Program-made: the position numbers and the translations under genes
Source of the DNA: Actinomycetes bacterium
GTDB taxonomy: Bacteria > Actinomycetota > Thermoleophilia > BMS3ABIN01
Assembly: GCA_024275795.1 (NCBI GenBank)
Contig: JAJRYJ010000013.1
Coordinates: 1 to 55,576, forward strand
Reading direction: 5' to 3'
DNA: 55,576 bases
Shown: positions 23,619 to 36,278 of the stretch, piece after piece
How positions within the stretch are numbered: position 1 is the first letter of the stretch
How the letters are laid out: every line of letters begins with the position of its first letter
Notes under the pieces: generated by a model
Told to the model about the DNA's origin: nothing
The model's input: only the letters and a program-made list of their open reading frames with translations
The model's database searches: none

Positions 23619-25748
23619 ATGACGACACAGGCAACGACACTCGACAAAGGTAAAAAAAAGAAGATCAGCATGAGGAAGTTCTCGCTCGAGAAAACCAGGA
23701 ACATCGGCATCATGGCGCACATCGACGCCGGCAAGACCACGACCACGGAGCGGATCCTGTATTACAGCGGCAGGACCCACAAGATGGGCGAGGTCCACGA
23801 CGGCGCAGCCGTGATGGACTGGATGGAGCAGGAGCAGGAGCGGGGCATCACCATAACCTCCGCCGCCACCACCTGTGAGTGGAAAAATTACGGCATAAAC
23901 CTTATAGACACGCCCGGGCACGTGGACTTCACCGTGGAGGTGGAGCGCTCGTTGCGCGTCCTCGACGGCGCCATCGCACTCTTCTGTTCCGTGGGCGGCG
24001 TCGAACCCCAGTCTGAGACGGTCTGGCGCCAGGCGGACAAGTACCGCGTCCCCCGCATCGCCTACGTCAACAAAATGGACCGTATGGGCGCCGACTTCTT
24101 CCAGGTAATGGACATGATGGTGCAGCGCCTGGGTGCCAAGCCTCTGGCCATCCAGCTGCCCATCGGCCGCGAGGAGGCCTTCAGGGGCGTCATCGACCTG
24201 GTGGAGATGAAGGCGCTGGTCTGGGAGTCCGAGACCGGCGAGACCTGGGAGGAGCAGGAAATACCCGAGGACATGCGGGAATTCGCCCAGGATTATCATG
24301 ACCACATGATCGAGAAGCTGGCCGACTGCGACGACGAGCTGATGGAGCTCTACCTGGACGGCAAGCAGATCGACAAGGAACTGGTGCGCAGGGTGATCCG
24401 CCAGGCCACCATCGATATCGCCATCACCCCGGTTCTCTGCGGCACCGCCTTCAAGAACAAGGGCGTGCAGCCGCTGCTGGATGCGGTGATCGACTACCTT
24501 CCCGCCCCCTCGGACGTTCCCCCCATCAAGGGCATCAGCCCGGTATCGGGGGCCGAGGAGAGCAGGGCGCCCAGCGACGATGAGCCCTTCGCCGCCCTGG
24601 CCTTCAAGGTGATGACCGACCCCTATGTGGGCAAACTCACCTATTTCCGCGTCTATTCCGGCAAGCTGGAATCCGGCAGCCATATCTATAACCCGGTCAA
24701 GGACCGCAAGGAGCGCATCGGCCGCATCCTGCAGATGCACGCCAACCACCGCGAGGACCGCGACGCCATCTACGCCGGCGAGCTGGCGGCGGCCGTGGGA
24801 CTGAAGTTCACCAAGACCGGCGATACGCTCTGCGACAAGGAAGCGCCGATCATCCTTGAGTCCATGGAATTTCCCCAGCCGGTGATCGCCGTGGCCATCG
24901 AGCCCAAGACCAAGGCCGACCAGGACAAGCTGGGCGCCTCGCTGCACAAGCTGGCCGAGGAGGACCCCACATTCCAGGTGCGCACCGACGAGGATACGGG
25001 CCAGACGGTCATCTCCGGAATGGGCGAGCTGCACCTGGAGATCATCGTCGACAGGCTGCTGCGGGAGTTCAAGGTGGACGCCAACGTCGGCAAGCCGCAG
25101 GTGGCTTACCGCGAGACCATCCGCCAGCCGGTTCAGAAGATCGAGGGCAAGTTCGTGCGCCAGACCGGCGGCCGCGGCCAGTTCGGGCGCGTGGTCATCA
25201 ACGTGGAGCCCGCGGGCCCCGGCGAGGGCTACGAGTTCTCCGAGAAGATCAAGGGCGGCGTCATCCCCAAGGAATACATCCCCTCGGTCAACGAGGGCAT
25301 CAAGAGCGCGCTGGAGACCGGTGTGCTGGCCGGGTACCCCATGGTGGGCATCAAGGTCGAGCTCATCGACGGTTCCTTCCACGAGGTCGATTCCTCCGAG
25401 ATGGCGTTCCAGATCGCCGGATCCATGGCGTTGAAGGAAGCGGTCAAGCGGGCCAAGCCCGTGTTGATGGAGCCGGTGATGGAGGTGGAGATCGTCGTCC
25501 CCGAGGAGTACATGGGCGACGTCATCGGCGACCTCAACTCGCGCCGCGGCAAGATCGACGGCATGGAGCCGCGCGGCAAGGCGCAGGTGATACGCGCCCA
25601 CGCGCCCCTGTCGGAGATGTTCGGGTATGCTACCGACCTGCGTTCACTGAGCCAGGGTCGAGCCAATTACACCATGCAGTTCGAGCGCTACGAAGAGGTG
25701 CCGGGCTCGATAGCCAGGGAGATCGTGGAACAGGTAAACGGCGGCTGA
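23619..25748 (+). CDS. fusA: Elongation factor G
   Basis: '[35 protein letters not shown]', '[25 protein letters not shown]'. Confidence 0.98.
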   Translation: MTTQATTLDKGKKKKISMRKFSLEKTRNIGIMAHIDAGKTTTTERILYYSGRTHKMGEVHDGAAVMDWMEQEQERGITITSAATTCEWKNYGINLIDTPGHVDFTVEVERSLRVLDGAIALFCSVGGVEPQSETVWRQADKYRVPRIAYVNKMDRMGADFFQVMDMMVQRLGAKPLAIQLPIGREEAFRGVIDLVEMKALVWESETGETWEEQEIPEDMREFAQDYHDHMIEKLADCDDELMELYLDGKQIDKELVRRVIRQATIDIAITPVLCGTAFKNKGVQPLLDAVIDYLPAPSDVPPIKGISPVSGAEESRAPSDDEPFAALAFKVMTDPYVGKLTYFRVYSGKLESGSHIYNPVKDRKERIGRILQMHANHREDRDAIYAGELAAAVGLKFTKTGDTLCDKEAPIILESMEFPQPVIAVAIEPKTKADQDKLGASLHKLAEEDPTFQVRTDEDTGQTVISGMGELHLEIIVDRLLREFKVDANVGKPQVAYRETIRQPVQKIEGKFVRQTGGRGQFGRVVINVEPAGPGEGYEFSEKIKGGVIPKEYIPSVNEGIKSALETGVLAGYPMVGIKVELIDGSFHEVDSSEMAFQIAGSMALKEAVKRAKPVLMEPVMEVEIVVPEEYMGDVIGDLNSRRGKIDGMEPRGKAQVIRAHAPLSEMFGYATDLRSLSQGRANYTMQFERYEEVPGSIAREIVEQVNGG

Positions 25749-25847
25749 GGGCGCTTGCCCGCCGTGGTGGTTTGATATATAGTAACTCGCTCACTGAACA
25801 GACATTAAGGGCTATTTGCTCGACATCAGGAGAGGAAAGGAGCAAAG

Positions 25848-27053
<1,206 letters not shown>

Positions 27054-27103
27054 CTTACTGAACAGGCCGCCACCCCGGTGACGGCCTTAAAAACGGGAAG
27101 ATA

Positions 27104-27412
27104 ATGGCTCAACAGAAGATCAGGATAAGGCTCAAGGCATACGACCACGAGTTGATCGACAGGAGCGCCAGGCTCATCGTCGAGCAGGCGCAGAAGACCG
27201 GCGCCACCATCGTCGGTCCGGTGCCCCTGCCCACGGAGAAGAACGTCTACTGCGTGATCAAGAGCCCGTTCAAGGACAAGGACTCGCGCGAGCACTTCGA
27301 GATGCGGACGCATAAGCGGCTGATCGATATCCATCAGCCCACACCGAAGACGGTGGACTCGCTGATGCGCCTCGACGTGCCCGCCGGCGTCGATATCGAG
27401 ATCAAGTTATAA
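27104..27412 (+). CDS. rpsJ: 30S ribosomal protein S10
   Basis: '[39 protein letters not shown]'. Confidence 0.98.
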   Translation: MAQQKIRIRLKAYDHELIDRSARLIVEQAQKTGATIVGPVPLPTEKNVYCVIKSPFKDKDSREHFEMRTHKRLIDIHQPTPKTVDSLMRLDVPAGVDIEIKL

Positions 27413-27418
27413 GGAAGT

Positions 27419-28030
27419 ATGACTGCGATACTGGGAAAGAAACTGGGCATGTCCCAGGTGTTCACCGAGGAGGGAGACCGGGTGCCGGTTACGGTCATCG
27501 AGGCCGGCCCCTGCACGGTCACCCAGGTCAAGACCGTGGAGACCGACGGCTACAAGGCGATCCAGATCGGCTTCGGCGAGATCGACGAGAAGAAGCTGAC
27601 CAGGGCCGAGGCCGGACACCTGAAGAAGGCCGGCGCCGGCGGCAAGCGGCACCTGGCCGAGGTCAGGGGCGAGAGCGAACCCCAGGTGGGTGAGCAGATC
27701 ACCGTGGAGGCCTTCGAGCCGGGACAGAAGGTCAAGGTAAGCGGCGTCTCCAAGGGCAAGGGCTTCGCCGGCGTCATCAAGCGTCACGGTTTCGCGGGCG
27801 GCCCCGGCTCACACGGCGCCCATTTTCACAGGGCTCCGGGCTCCGTCGGAGCCAGCGCCACGCCCTCGCGCGTGTTCAAGGGCCTGAGGCTGCCGGGACA
27901 GATGGGCAACCGCAAGGCGACCCAGCTGGGGTCGAGCGTGTTCGCCGTCGACCCGGAACGCAACCTGTTGCTGCTCAGGGGCTCCATCCCCGGTTCCAGC
28001 AACTCGATCGTCTATATACAGACAACCTGA
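27419..28030 (+). CDS. rplC: 50S ribosomal protein L3
   Basis: 'ILGKKLGMSQVFTEEGDRVPVTVIEAGPC', 'HGFAGGPGSHGAHFHRAPGSVG'. Confidence 0.97.
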   Translation: MTAILGKKLGMSQVFTEEGDRVPVTVIEAGPCTVTQVKTVETDGYKAIQIGFGEIDEKKLTRAEAGHLKKAGAGGKRHLAEVRGESEPQVGEQITVEAFEPGQKVKVSGVSKGKGFAGVIKRHGFAGGPGSHGAHFHRAPGSVGASATPSRVFKGLRLPGQMGNRKATQLGSSVFAVDPERNLLLLRGSIPGSSNSIVYIQTT

Positions 28031-28031
28031 T

Positions 28032-28685
28032 ATGGCTGAAGAAGACGGAAAAAAAGAAACACAGGAGCCGGCTGCCGGCATCAAGGCACTGGCCGACAAG
28101 GATTTCAAGCTCAGCCCCGACGTTTTCGAGGTTGAGCCCAGCACGGGCGTGCTGCACGAGGTGGTCCGCGCCGAGCAGGCCGCCATGCGCAAGGGTACGG
28201 CCGCCAGCAAGACCCGCGGCATGGTCCGCGGCGGCGGCGTCAAACCCTGGCGGCAGAAGGGCACCGGCCGCGCAAGGGCCGGTTCCAGCAGGATGCCCCA
28301 CTGGACCGGCGGCGGCGTGGCCTTCGGGCCCAGCCCCCGTGATTACAGCTTCAAGGTGAACCGCAAGGTGCGGAGCAAGGCGCTGAAGATGGCGCTCAGC
28401 GCCCGCGCCGGCGAAGGCGGCCTCAAGGTCGTGGAGAGCCTGGCTTTCGCGGAGCCGAAGACGGCCCAGGCGGAGGCGGCGCTGGAGAGCCTGGACGTGG
28501 ACTACCCGCTGCTGGTGCTGCTGGGAGAGGATGACGACAACGCCGAACTCTCCTTCCGCAACCTGCTGGAAGTTGAGGTCAGGGACGCGAAGAGCCTGGG
28601 AGTGACCGAGATCATGGCTGCGAGGACGCTGCTTGTATCGAAGCAGGCGCTGGAGCAGCTGAACGGGCTGGGTGAGGCCGAATGA
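28032..28685 (+). CDS. rplD: 50S ribosomal protein L4
   Basis: 'KTRGMVRGGGVKPWRQKGTGRARAGSSRMPHWTGGGVAFGP'. Confidence 0.97.
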   Translation: MAEEDGKKETQEPAAGIKALADKDFKLSPDVFEVEPSTGVLHEVVRAEQAAMRKGTAASKTRGMVRGGGVKPWRQKGTGRARAGSSRMPHWTGGGVAFGPSPRDYSFKVNRKVRSKALKMALSARAGEGGLKVVESLAFAEPKTAQAEAALESLDVDYPLLVLLGEDDDNAELSFRNLLEVEVRDAKSLGVTEIMAARTLLVSKQALEQLNGLGEAE

Positions 28686-28969
28686 GGGATCCGTATACCA
28701 TCATCCTCGGTCCGGTGATCTCGGAGAAGAGCTACAGCCTGATCGAGCACAACGCCTATACGTTCAAGGTGGACCCGCGGGCGCACAAGCCGGCGATCGC
28801 CAGGGCGGTAGAGGAGATTTTCGAGGTGGATGTCATCGACGTCAACGTGGTCAAGATCCAGTCCAAGCCCAAGCGGCGGGGCTTCACGCAGGGCAGGACC
28901 AACGCCGGCAAGAAGGCCATCGTCCGCCTGGCGGAGGGCCAGAAAATAGAATTCTTTGAGGGCATGTAG
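28682..28969 (+). CDS. rplW: 50S ribosomal protein L23
   Basis: '[49 protein letters not shown]'. Confidence 0.96.
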   Translation: MRDPYTIILGPVISEKSYSLIEHNAYTFKVDPRAHKPAIARAVEEIFEVDVIDVNVVKIQSKPKRRGFTQGRTNAGKKAIVRLAEGQKIEFFEGM

Positions 28970-28974
28970 GTGAT

Positions 28975-29808
28975 ATGGCGGTAAAGGGATACAAACCGAC
29001 TTCACCGGGACGGCGTTTCATGACCACGCCGACCTTCGACGAGGTGACCCGCGACCGTCCCGAGAAGAGCCTGACGGAGGGCCTCTCGAAGAAGGGCGGC
29101 CGCAACGCCCACGGGCGCATCACCAAGCGCCGCACCGGCGGCGGCCACAAGCGCCGTTACCGCCGCATAGATTTCAAGCGCAACAAGGACGGCGTCCCGG
29201 CGCGGGTCGCTTCCATCGAGTATGACCCCAACCGCTCGGCGCGCATCGCCCTGCTGCACTATGCGGACGGCGAGAAGCGCTATATCCCGGCGCCCATCGG
29301 CCTTACGGTCGGGGCGACGGTCCAGTCGGGCGCCGACGCGGACATCAAGGTGGGCAACGCGCTGCCACTGGCCAATATCCCGGTGGGCGCATCCATCCAC
29401 TGCGTCGAGCTCAAGCCGGGGCGCGGCGCCCAGATGGTGCGCGGCGCCGGCACGTCGGCGCAACTGATGGCCAAGGAGGGCGACTTCGCCCACGTGCGCC
29501 TGCCCTCGGGCGAGGTGAGGCTGGTCAACATCGCCTGCCGCGCCTCCATCGGTGTCGTCGGCAACGTCACCCATGAGAACCTTGCGGGCGGCAAGGCGGG
29601 ACGAAGCCGCTGGCGGGGCAGGCGCCCCAAGGTGCGCGGCACCGTGATGAACCCGGTGGACCATCCCCATGGAGGCGGCGAGGGCAAGGCTACGGCCGGC
29701 CGCCACCCGGTGACACCCTGGGGCGTGCCGACCATCGGCTACCGCACGCGCAAGAAGGGCAAGGAAAGCGACAGATATATCGTCCGTCCCCGCAAGCGGG
29801 GGCGTTAG
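28975..29808 (+). CDS. rplB: 50S ribosomal protein L2
   Basis: '[12 protein letters not shown]', '[55 protein letters not shown]'. Confidence 0.98.
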   Translation: MAVKGYKPTSPGRRFMTTPTFDEVTRDRPEKSLTEGLSKKGGRNAHGRITKRRTGGGHKRRYRRIDFKRNKDGVPARVASIEYDPNRSARIALLHYADGEKRYIPAPIGLTVGATVQSGADADIKVGNALPLANIPVGASIHCVELKPGRGAQMVRGAGTSAQLMAKEGDFAHVRLPSGEVRLVNIACRASIGVVGNVTHENLAGGKAGRSRWRGRRPKVRGTVMNPVDHPHGGGEGKATAGRHPVTPWGVPTIGYRTRKKGKESDRYIVRPRKRGR

Positions 29809-29823
29809 GAGGACTGCTGGAAT

Positions 29824-30108
29824 ATGGGCAGATCGATAAAAAAAGGACCTTTTGTAGAGGAGAAGCTCATGGCGAGGATCGAGGCCATGAACGAGTCCGG
29901 CAACAAGCAGATGGTGAGGACCTGGTCGCGCGCGTCCACGGTCTTTCCCGAGATGGTGGGACACACCATCGCCGTCTACGACGGCCGCCGGCATGTTCCC
30001 ATCTATATTACGGAAAGCATGGTGGGGCACAGGCTGGGAGAGTTTGCACCGACGCGGACATTCCGCGGACACGGCCACCATACGGAGCGGAGCACCGCAG
30101 TAAAGTAG
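29824..30108 (+). CDS. rpsS: 30S ribosomal protein S19
   Basis: '[19 protein letters not shown]...[48 protein letters not shown]'. Confidence 0.98.
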   Translation: MGRSIKKGPFVEEKLMARIEAMNESGNKQMVRTWSRASTVFPEMVGHTIAVYDGRRHVPIYITESMVGHRLGEFAPTRTFRGHGHHTERSTAVK

Positions 30109-30114
30109 AAAGAA

Positions 30115-30549
30115 ATGGCAGAGAAAAAGAAAAAGGACAACAAGGAAGCAAAGAGGGGCAGGCAGGACAGCGCCCCGGACGATGCTGTTGTGGTCGAGGC
30201 CCGGCCGGAGATCGTCAGCGCCAGCGCCCGCTACGTGCGCATCTCGCCGCGCAAGCTGCGGCTGGTGGCGGACCTGGTGCGGGGCAAGAAGGCCGACGAG
30301 GCCCGCACAGTGCTGGCTTTCACGCCCAGGAGCGGCGCCAGGATAGTGGACAAGGTGATCGCTTCCGCCGTGGCCAACGCCGAGAACAACAACGACCTCA
30401 GCGGCGACGAGCTCTATATAAGCAGCATCTATGTCAACGAGGGGCCGACCCTTAAGCGCTGGCGGCCGCGGGCCATGGGCAGGGCCAGCCGCATCAACAA
30501 GCGCACGAGCCATATAACGGTCGAATTGACCCCGGTAGAGGAAGGATAG
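30115..30549 (+). CDS. rplV: 50S ribosomal protein L22
   Basis: '[37 protein letters not shown]'; Lys-rich N-terminal extension. Confidence 0.96.
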   Translation: MAEKKKKDNKEAKRGRQDSAPDDAVVVEARPEIVSASARYVRISPRKLRLVADLVRGKKADEARTVLAFTPRSGARIVDKVIASAVANAENNNDLSGDELYISSIYVNEGPTLKRWRPRAMGRASRINKRTSHITVELTPVEEG

Positions 30550-30550
30550 C

Positions 30551-31255
30551 GTGGGCCAGAAAGTCCATCCAGGCGGCATGCGGCTAGGGATCATCCATGA
30601 CTGGAAGTCCCATTGGTACAGCGAGAAAGATTTTGCAGACTTTTTGATCGAGGACCTGAAGATAAGGGCGCATATCCGTGAGAAGCTGCGCCATGCGGCC
30701 CTCTCGGACATCCACATAAAGAAGGACGCGCAGAAGATAACCGTAGACATCTATACCGCCCGGCCGGGAATCGTCATCGGCAAGAGCGGCGCCGAGGTGG
30801 ACGCGTTGCGCAAGGAGATCCACGAGATGACCGGCAAGGCCGTGCACGCCAACATTATCGAGGTCAAGCGCCCCGAGCTGGACGCCAACCTGGTGGCCCA
30901 GTCCATAGCCGAGCAGCTGGAGGGCCGGGTGGCTTTCCGGCGGGCGATGAAGCGGGCGCTCACCTCCGCCATCAGGTCCGGCGCCGAGGGCATCAAGGTT
31001 GCCTGCGCCGGCAGGCTCGGGGGGGCGGAGATGGCCCGCACCGAGGGATACAGCGAGGGCCGGGTGCCCCTGCACACGCTGAGGGCGGACATCGATTACG
31101 GTTTTACCGAGTCAAGGACGACCTTCGGGCGCATCGGCGTCAAGGTCTGGATAAACAAGGGCGAGATCATGCCGGCCGGGTTCGACGACCAGAAGAAGAC
31201 GGACAGGCGCCTGGGAGAGGTAGACGCCAAGCGCCGCAAGCCGGTAAAGGAATAG
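30551..31255 (+). CDS. rpsC: 30S ribosomal protein S3
   Basis: '[24 protein letters not shown]', KH domain '[20 protein letters not shown]'; GTG start. Confidence 0.98.
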   Translation: MGQKVHPGGMRLGIIHDWKSHWYSEKDFADFLIEDLKIRAHIREKLRHAALSDIHIKKDAQKITVDIYTARPGIVIGKSGAEVDALRKEIHEMTGKAVHANIIEVKRPELDANLVAQSIAEQLEGRVAFRRAMKRALTSAIRSGAEGIKVACAGRLGGAEMARTEGYSEGRVPLHTLRADIDYGFTESRTTFGRIGVKVWINKGEIMPAGFDDQKKTDRRLGEVDAKRRKPVKE

Positions 31256-31265
31256 CAGGGAACGG

Positions 31266-31694
31266 ATGTTACTACCAAAGAAAACAAAATACCGCAAGCA
31301 GCATCGCGGCCGCATGCGGGGAAAGACCAAGGGCGGCTCCACCGTGGAATACGGCGAGTTCGGCCTCAAGGCCATGGAGCCCGGCTGGATCACCAACCGC
31401 CAGATAGAGTCGGCACGTGTCGCCATCACGCGCTACATCAAGCGCGGCGGCAAAGTGTGGATCAATATCTTCCCCCACAAACCGGTGACCGAGAAGCCGG
31501 CTGAGACCCGCATGGGCGGCGGCAAGGGCTCCCCGGAGAACTGGGTGGCCGTAGTCAAGCCCGGGCGCGTGATGTTCGAGCTCTCCGGCGTAACGGAGCC
31601 GGTAGCCCGCGAGGCCATGCGGCTGGCGGCGCACAAGCTGCCGATTGAATGTAAATTCGTGACGCGTGAGGGTGATTTCTTTGAAGGCGAATGA
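31266..31694 (+). CDS. rplP: 50S ribosomal protein L16
   Basis: '[70 protein letters not shown]'. Confidence 0.98.
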   Translation: MLLPKKTKYRKQHRGRMRGKTKGGSTVEYGEFGLKAMEPGWITNRQIESARVAITRYIKRGGKVWINIFPHKPVTEKPAETRMGGGKGSPENWVAVVKPGRVMFELSGVTEPVAREAMRLAAHKLPIECKFVTREGDFFEGE

Positions 31695-31899
31695 GCTTCG
31701 GGACCTGACCCCCGAGGAGCTGGAGGAAAAGCTCAACGAGAGCCGCAAGCAGCTTTTCAACCTGCGCTTCCAGCACGCCACGGGCCAGCTCGACAACCCG
31801 AAGAAGCTGGGGCTGGTACGGCAGGACATCGCCAGGATAATGACCGTCCGGAACGAGCGGCTGTACGAGGCGGAAGCGACAGAGAGCCGGGAGGCGTAA
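31681..31899 (+). CDS. rpmC: 50S ribosomal protein L29
   Basis: ORF from 31666; likely TTG start at 31681 '[43 protein letters not shown]'. Confidence 0.95.
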   Translation: MKANELRDLTPEELEEKLNESRKQLFNLRFQHATGQLDNPKKLGLVRQDIARIMTVRNERLYEAEATESREA

Positions 31900-32169
31900 G
31901 TGGCTGAGAACGATAACAGGAGCATAAGCCGCAAGGAGCGGCGTGGTGTGGTAGTCAGCGACAGCATGGACAAGACCATCACCGTGCGCATCGATACGAT
32001 CAAGGCCCATCGATTCTACGGCAAGACCGTGCGCCGCTCGCAGAAACTGGCGGTGCATGATGAGAACAACGAGGCCGGCGTCGGCGACTCGGTGCGCGTC
32101 ATCGAGACACGGCCGCTTTCGAAGAACAAGCGCTGGCGCCTGGCGGAGATCATCGAGAAAGCCAAGTAG
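31900..32169 (+). CDS. rpsQ: 30S ribosomal protein S17
   Basis: '[68 protein letters not shown]'. Confidence 0.97.
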   Translation: MAENDNRSISRKERRGVVVSDSMDKTITVRIDTIKAHRFYGKTVRRSQKLAVHDENNEAGVGDSVRVIETRPLSKNKRWRLAEIIEKAK

Positions 32170-32186
32170 GCGGAGAGAGACGAGCA

Positions 32187-32555
32187 TTGATTCAGGTAGA
32201 GACCAGGGTAAAGATAGCCGACAACACCGGCGCGCGGGAGCTGCTGTGCATCAGGATAAAGGGCGGCTCGCGACGGCGCTACGCCCGCGTGGGCGATACC
32301 ATCGTCGGCACCGTGAAAGCGGCGACGCCCGGCGGCACCGTCAAGAAGGGCGAGGTGGTCGAGGCGGTGATCGTCCGGACCGTCAAGGAGTTCGGGCGCA
32401 AGGACGGCACCTATATCGCCTTCGACGAGAACGCAGCGGTGCTGATCGACCCGGCGCAGAATCCGCGCGGCACGCGCATCTTCGGGCCGGTGGCGCGGGA
32501 GCTCCGGGACAGGAATTTCATGAAGATCGTATCGCTGGCGCCGGAGGTGCTCTAG
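32187..32555 (+). CDS. rplN: 50S ribosomal protein L14
   Basis: '[44 protein letters not shown]'; TTG start. Confidence 0.98.
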   Translation: MIQVETRVKIADNTGARELLCIRIKGGSRRRYARVGDTIVGTVKAATPGGTVKKGEVVEAVIVRTVKEFGRKDGTYIAFDENAAVLIDPAQNPRGTRIFGPVARELRDRNFMKIVSLAPEVL

Positions 32556-32583
32556 CGGGCGCGCGGCAGCCGCCGGGAGAGAT

Positions 32584-32904
32584 ATGAGCAAAGCCAAACT
32601 GAAAATAAAGCAGGGAGACACGGTCAAGGTGATCGCCGGCAAGGAGAAGGGCAAGACCGGGAAGGTCCTGCGCGTGGAGCCGGAAAAGGAGCGGGTGGTC
32701 GTCGAGCGCCTGAACATGGTCAAGCGCCACCGGCGTCCCTCCCCCCAGAACCCCCAGGGGATGCTGGAGCGGGAAGCGCCCATGCATGTCTCCAACGTGA
32801 TGTATTATTGCTCCCGTTGCAGTGAGGGCGTCCGGCTCGGCGTCAAGCGCGTCGAGGGCGGCCGCCTGCGTGTCTGCAAGCAGTGCGGGACCGAGGTCGA
32901 TTAG
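32584..32904 (+). CDS. rplX: 50S ribosomal protein L24
   Basis: 'IKQGDTVKVIAGKEKGKTGKVLRVEPEKERVVVERLNMVKRH' plus C-terminal CxxC...CxxC. Confidence 0.96.
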   Translation: MSKAKLKIKQGDTVKVIAGKEKGKTGKVLRVEPEKERVVVERLNMVKRHRRPSPQNPQGMLEREAPMHVSNVMYYCSRCSEGVRLGVKRVEGGRLRVCKQCGTEVD

Positions 32905-32916
32905 GTGGAAGCGAGC

Positions 32917-33459
32917 ATGGCGAGACTGAAAGAACAATTCGAGAAAGAGATCAAGCCCGAGCTGCAGAAGGAGCTGGAGCTGGACAACGAGATGCAGGTG
33001 CCGCGGGTGAGCAAGGTCGTGGTCAACATGGGCGTCGGCGAGGCCAAGGACGACATCAAGCAGCTGGACGCCGCCGTCGAGGAGCTGATGACCATCACCG
33101 GCCAGAAGCCCAAGATAACGCGGGCGCGCAAGTCCATCGCCGGTTTCAAGATCCGCGAGGGCATGCCCATCGGCTGCACGGTGACGCTGCGCGGCATGAG
33201 GATGTACGAGTTCCTCGACCGCCTGGTGTCCATCGCCCTGCCGCGCATCCGGGATTTCCGCGGCATCAGCCCCCGGTCCTTCGACGGCCGCGGCAACATG
33301 TCCATCGGCGTGAAAGAGCAGATCATCTTCCCGGAGATCGATTACGATTCCATAACCCAGACCCGGGGCCTCAACATCACCATCACCACCACGGCCCGTG
33401 ACGACAGGGAGGGCCGTGCCCTGATCGAGAAGCTGGGCATGCCCTTCAGGGAACGCTAA
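32917..33459 (+). CDS. rplE: 50S ribosomal protein L5
   Basis: ORF from GTG 32905; ATG 32917 likely. '[20 protein letters not shown]', '[43 protein letters not shown]'. Confidence 0.96.
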   Translation: MARLKEQFEKEIKPELQKELELDNEMQVPRVSKVVVNMGVGEAKDDIKQLDAAVEELMTITGQKPKITRARKSIAGFKIREGMPIGCTVTLRGMRMYEFLDRLVSIALPRIRDFRGISPRSFDGRGNMSIGVKEQIIFPEIDYDSITQTRGLNITITTTARDDREGRALIEKLGMPFRER

Positions 33460-33470
33460 GGAGTTTTTGA

Positions 33471-33656
33471 ATGGCAAAAACATCATTACAGGTCAAGGCC
33501 AGCCGCAAGCCCAAGTACAAGACCAGGGGCTATAACCGCTGTCGCCGTTGCGGCCGCCCCCGCGGCTACTACCGCAAGTTCGGCATCTGCCGCATCTGCC
33601 TGCGGGAGCTGGCGCATCACGGCGTCATACCCGGCCTGACCAAATCCAGCTGGTAG
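33471..33656 (+). CDS. rpsZ: 30S ribosomal protein S14, zinc-binding type Z
   Basis: 61 aa with '[38 protein letters not shown]'. Confidence 0.97.
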   Translation: MAKTSLQVKASRKPKYKTRGYNRCRRCGRPRGYYRKFGICRICLRELAHHGVIPGLTKSSW

Positions 33657-33667
33657 GGGGAACTGAT

Positions 33668-34066
33668 ATGACTGTCACAGATCCCATAGCCGACATGCTG
33701 ACCCGCATCCGCAACGCCAACGCCGGCATGAAGGAGAGCGTGGAGATGCCCGCCTCGCGCATGAAGGTGGAGATCGCCAGGCTGCTGAAGGAGGAGGGCT
33801 ATATCCTCGACTACGCGATCATGCGCGGCGAGAGTTATGACAACATCGTGCTCGACCTCAAGTATGGGGAGAGCAAGCAGAAGGTGATCTCGGGCCTCAA
33901 GCGTATCAGCAAGCCCGGGTGCAGGGTCTACGCCAGGAAGGACAACATCCCGCGGGTCCTGGGAGGCCTGGGGATAAGCATCCTCTCCACCTCCAGGGGG
34001 CTGATGACCGGCCGCCAGGCTGAGAAGGACGGCATCGGCGGCGAGGTGGTCTGCTTTATCTGGTAG
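33668..34066 (+). CDS. rpsH: 30S ribosomal protein S8
   Basis: '[46 protein letters not shown]'; ATG internal to ORF 33548..34066. Confidence 0.97.
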   Translation: MTVTDPIADMLTRIRNANAGMKESVEMPASRMKVEIARLLKEEGYILDYAIMRGESYDNIVLDLKYGESKQKVISGLKRISKPGCRVYARKDNIPRVLGGLGISILSTSRGLMTGRQAEKDGIGGEVVCFIW

Positions 34067-34121
34067 GTTATGGCAGGCGGACGGCAGGTTTGATACAAGG
34101 CAAACAGACGGAGTAAATGAA

Positions 34122-34655
34122 GTGTCACGCATAGGAAGATCGCCCATAAAGATACCGGACGGCGTCGAGGTGAAGATCGACGGCAGCAAGGTGACGGTCA
34201 AGGGACCGAAGGGGACCCTGAGCGACAGCTTCTCGCCCGACATGGACATCAGCCGGGAGGACGGCATGATAATCGTCAAGCGTCCCTCTGACAGGATCGA
34301 GCACCGCTCTCTGCACGGGCTGACGCGCTCCCTGATCGCCAACATGGTGCAGGGCGTCACCGAGGGCTTCTCCAGGGAGCTGGAGATCAACGGCGTAGGC
34401 TACCGGGCCAACCTCAAGGGCAAGAACCTGGATATAGCCGTGGGGCTCTCGCACCCGGTGGTGATCGAGCCGATGCCGGACACGGAGTTCGAGGTGCCCA
34501 GTCAGACCCAGATCATCGTCAGGGGCATCGACAAGCAGGTCGTGGGCCAGCTGGCGGCGCGCATCCGCTCTATCCGTCCGCCGGAGCCCTACAAGGGCAA
34601 GGGCATCAAGTACGTGGACGAACACATACGCAGGAAGGTAGGCAAGAGGGCATAG
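34122..34655 (+). CDS. rplF: 50S ribosomal protein L6
   Basis: '[33 protein letters not shown]', '[22 protein letters not shown]'; GTG start. Confidence 0.97.
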   Translation: MSRIGRSPIKIPDGVEVKIDGSKVTVKGPKGTLSDSFSPDMDISREDGMIIVKRPSDRIEHRSLHGLTRSLIANMVQGVTEGFSRELEINGVGYRANLKGKNLDIAVGLSHPVVIEPMPDTEFEVPSQTQIIVRGIDKQVVGQLAARIRSIRPPEPYKGKGIKYVDEHIRRKVGKRA

Positions 34656-34658
34656 GCA

Positions 34659-35027
34659 ATGGCTAAGACTACTTCAGAACTGACTAGCAGGCAGGCGATG
34701 AGGCGGCGGCGGCATAACCGCGTCCGCCGCAAGGTTGAGGGCAACGCCGAGCGTCCGAGGCTGACCGTGTTCCGCAGCAATCGCGGCATCTATGCCCAGG
34801 TCATCGATGACATCGAGGGCAGGACCCTGGTTGCGGCGTCCTCCCTGGAGCTTAAAGAGTCCGGCCTCAGCAAGCGGGAGCAGGCGGAGAAGGTGGGAGA
34901 GCTCATCGCCGGCAAGGCGAAGGAGAAGAATATAGACAAGGTGGTCTTCGACCGCGGCAGTTACCTCTATCACGGCCGCGTCAAGGCGCTGGCCGAGGGC
35001 GCCCGCGAGGGCGGCATCCAATTCTGA
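34659..35027 (+). CDS. rplR: 50S ribosomal protein L18
   Basis: '[37 protein letters not shown]'. Confidence 0.97.
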   Translation: MAKTTSELTSRQAMRRRRHNRVRRKVEGNAERPRLTVFRSNRGIYAQVIDDIEGRTLVAASSLELKESGLSKREQAEKVGELIAGKAKEKNIDKVVFDRGSYLYHGRVKALAEGAREGGIQF

Positions 35028-35039
35028 CAAGGTGGCGGT

Positions 35040-35600
35040 TTGCAGAGAGAGTTTGACAATATAGAGCTTGAAAAGAAGAAGCCGGAACTGAAGGAGAAGG
35101 TAGTCGACATCAACCGTGTCGCCAAGGTGGTCAAGGGCGGCCGGCGCTTCTCCTTCACGGCCCTGGTGGTCGTCGGCGACGGCATCGACCAGGTGGGCGT
35201 CGGCTACGGCAAGGCCAAGGAAGTGCCCCTGGCCATCCAGAAGGCTGTCGAGGACGCCAAGAAGAACCTTTTCCGGGTTCCCAAGTATAAGAACACCATC
35301 ACCCACAAGGTCATCGGCCGCTTCGGCGCCGGGCGCGTGCTGCTGAAGCCCGCATCCCCCGGTACCGGCATCATCGCCGGCGGCGGTGTGCGGGCGGTGC
35401 TGGAGCTGGCGGGCATCCGCGACGTGCTCGCCAAGTGCCTGGGTACCACCAATCCCATCAACATGGTGCGGGCCAGTGTCGAGGGTCTGAAGTCGCTCAA
35501 GGACCCGGTGGACGTGGCGAAGATGCGCGGCAAGACCGTGGCGGAGATACTGGGAACCGAAACCGAGAAGCAGCCGGAGAAACAGGTTGAAACAACTTAA
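35040..35600 (+). CDS. rpsE: 30S ribosomal protein S5
   Basis: '[59 protein letters not shown]'; TTG start. Confidence 0.97.
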   Translation: MQREFDNIELEKKKPELKEKVVDINRVAKVVKGGRRFSFTALVVVGDGIDQVGVGYGKAKEVPLAIQKAVEDAKKNLFRVPKYKNTITHKVIGRFGAGRVLLKPASPGTGIIAGGGVRAVLELAGIRDVLAKCLGTTNPINMVRASVEGLKSLKDPVDVAKMRGKTVAEILGTETEKQPEKQVETT

Positions 35601-35787
35601 GGTGACACAGAAAAAGAGCCTCATCAGCCGCAAGGCCGAGCATCGCACGACCATGCGGGCCCTGGGGCTGCGGCGCATCAACCACACTGTCATCCATAAC
35701 GACACGCCCCAGATACGGGGAATGCTGCACCAGGTCGATTACCTGGTTGAGGTCGAGGAAGTCAAGGCTTCAGGGAGCGGGAAGTGA
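35587..35787 (+). CDS. rpmD: 50S ribosomal protein L30
   Basis: '[56 protein letters not shown]'; TTG start. Confidence 0.95.
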   Translation: MKQLKVTQKKSLISRKAEHRTTMRALGLRRINHTVIHNDTPQIRGMLHQVDYLVEVEEVKASGSGK

Positions 35788-36278
35788 GCAAGAAAGAGAA
35801 AAAAGAAGAGAGCCTCAACCTGAGCAACTTAAGCCCGGCGCCGGGTTCCAGGAGCTCGCGCAAGCGCGTGGGCCGGGGCGAGGGCAGCGGCATGGGCAAG
35901 ACTTCAGGCCGCGGACACAAGGGCTTCAACAGCCGCGCCGGCGGTGGCGTCAGGCCCGGCTACGAGGGCGGCCAGATGCCTATCTACATGAGGCTGGGCA
36001 AGCTGCGCGGCTCCAACAAGAAGATGAGTATGCCCATGGGGCCGTTCCGCACTGAAAGCACCGCTGTCAATATCTCGCGCCTCGCAGCTTTCGAGGACGG
36101 CGCCACGGTGACGCCGGAATCCCTGGTGGAGGCGCGGATTATCAAGAACACGAAGCTGCCGGTGAAGATACTGGGGCAGGGGGAGCTCAAGGTGGCGCTC
36201 ACCGTCAAGGCCCAGGGTTTCAGCAAGTCGGCGCGCGAGAAGATCGAAGCTGCCGGCGGCAAGGTGGAGGTCATCTAG
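35784..36278 (+). CDS. rplO: 50S ribosomal protein L15
   Basis: '[61 protein letters not shown]'. Confidence 0.97.
   Translation: MSKKEKKEESLNLSNLSPAPGSRSSRKRVGRGEGSGMGKTSGRGHKGFNSRAGGGVRPGYEGGQMPIYMRLGKLRGSNKKMSMPMGPFRTESTAVNISRLAAFEDGATVTPESLVEARIIKNTKLPVKILGQGELKVALTVKAQGFSKSAREKIEAAGGKVEVI

Noticed and set aside
27060-27100. GGCCGCCACCCCGGTGACGGCC hairpin between tuf and rpsJ as a terminator
   Set aside because: Only a weak, A-rich rather than T-rich tail follows; insufficient support for termination.
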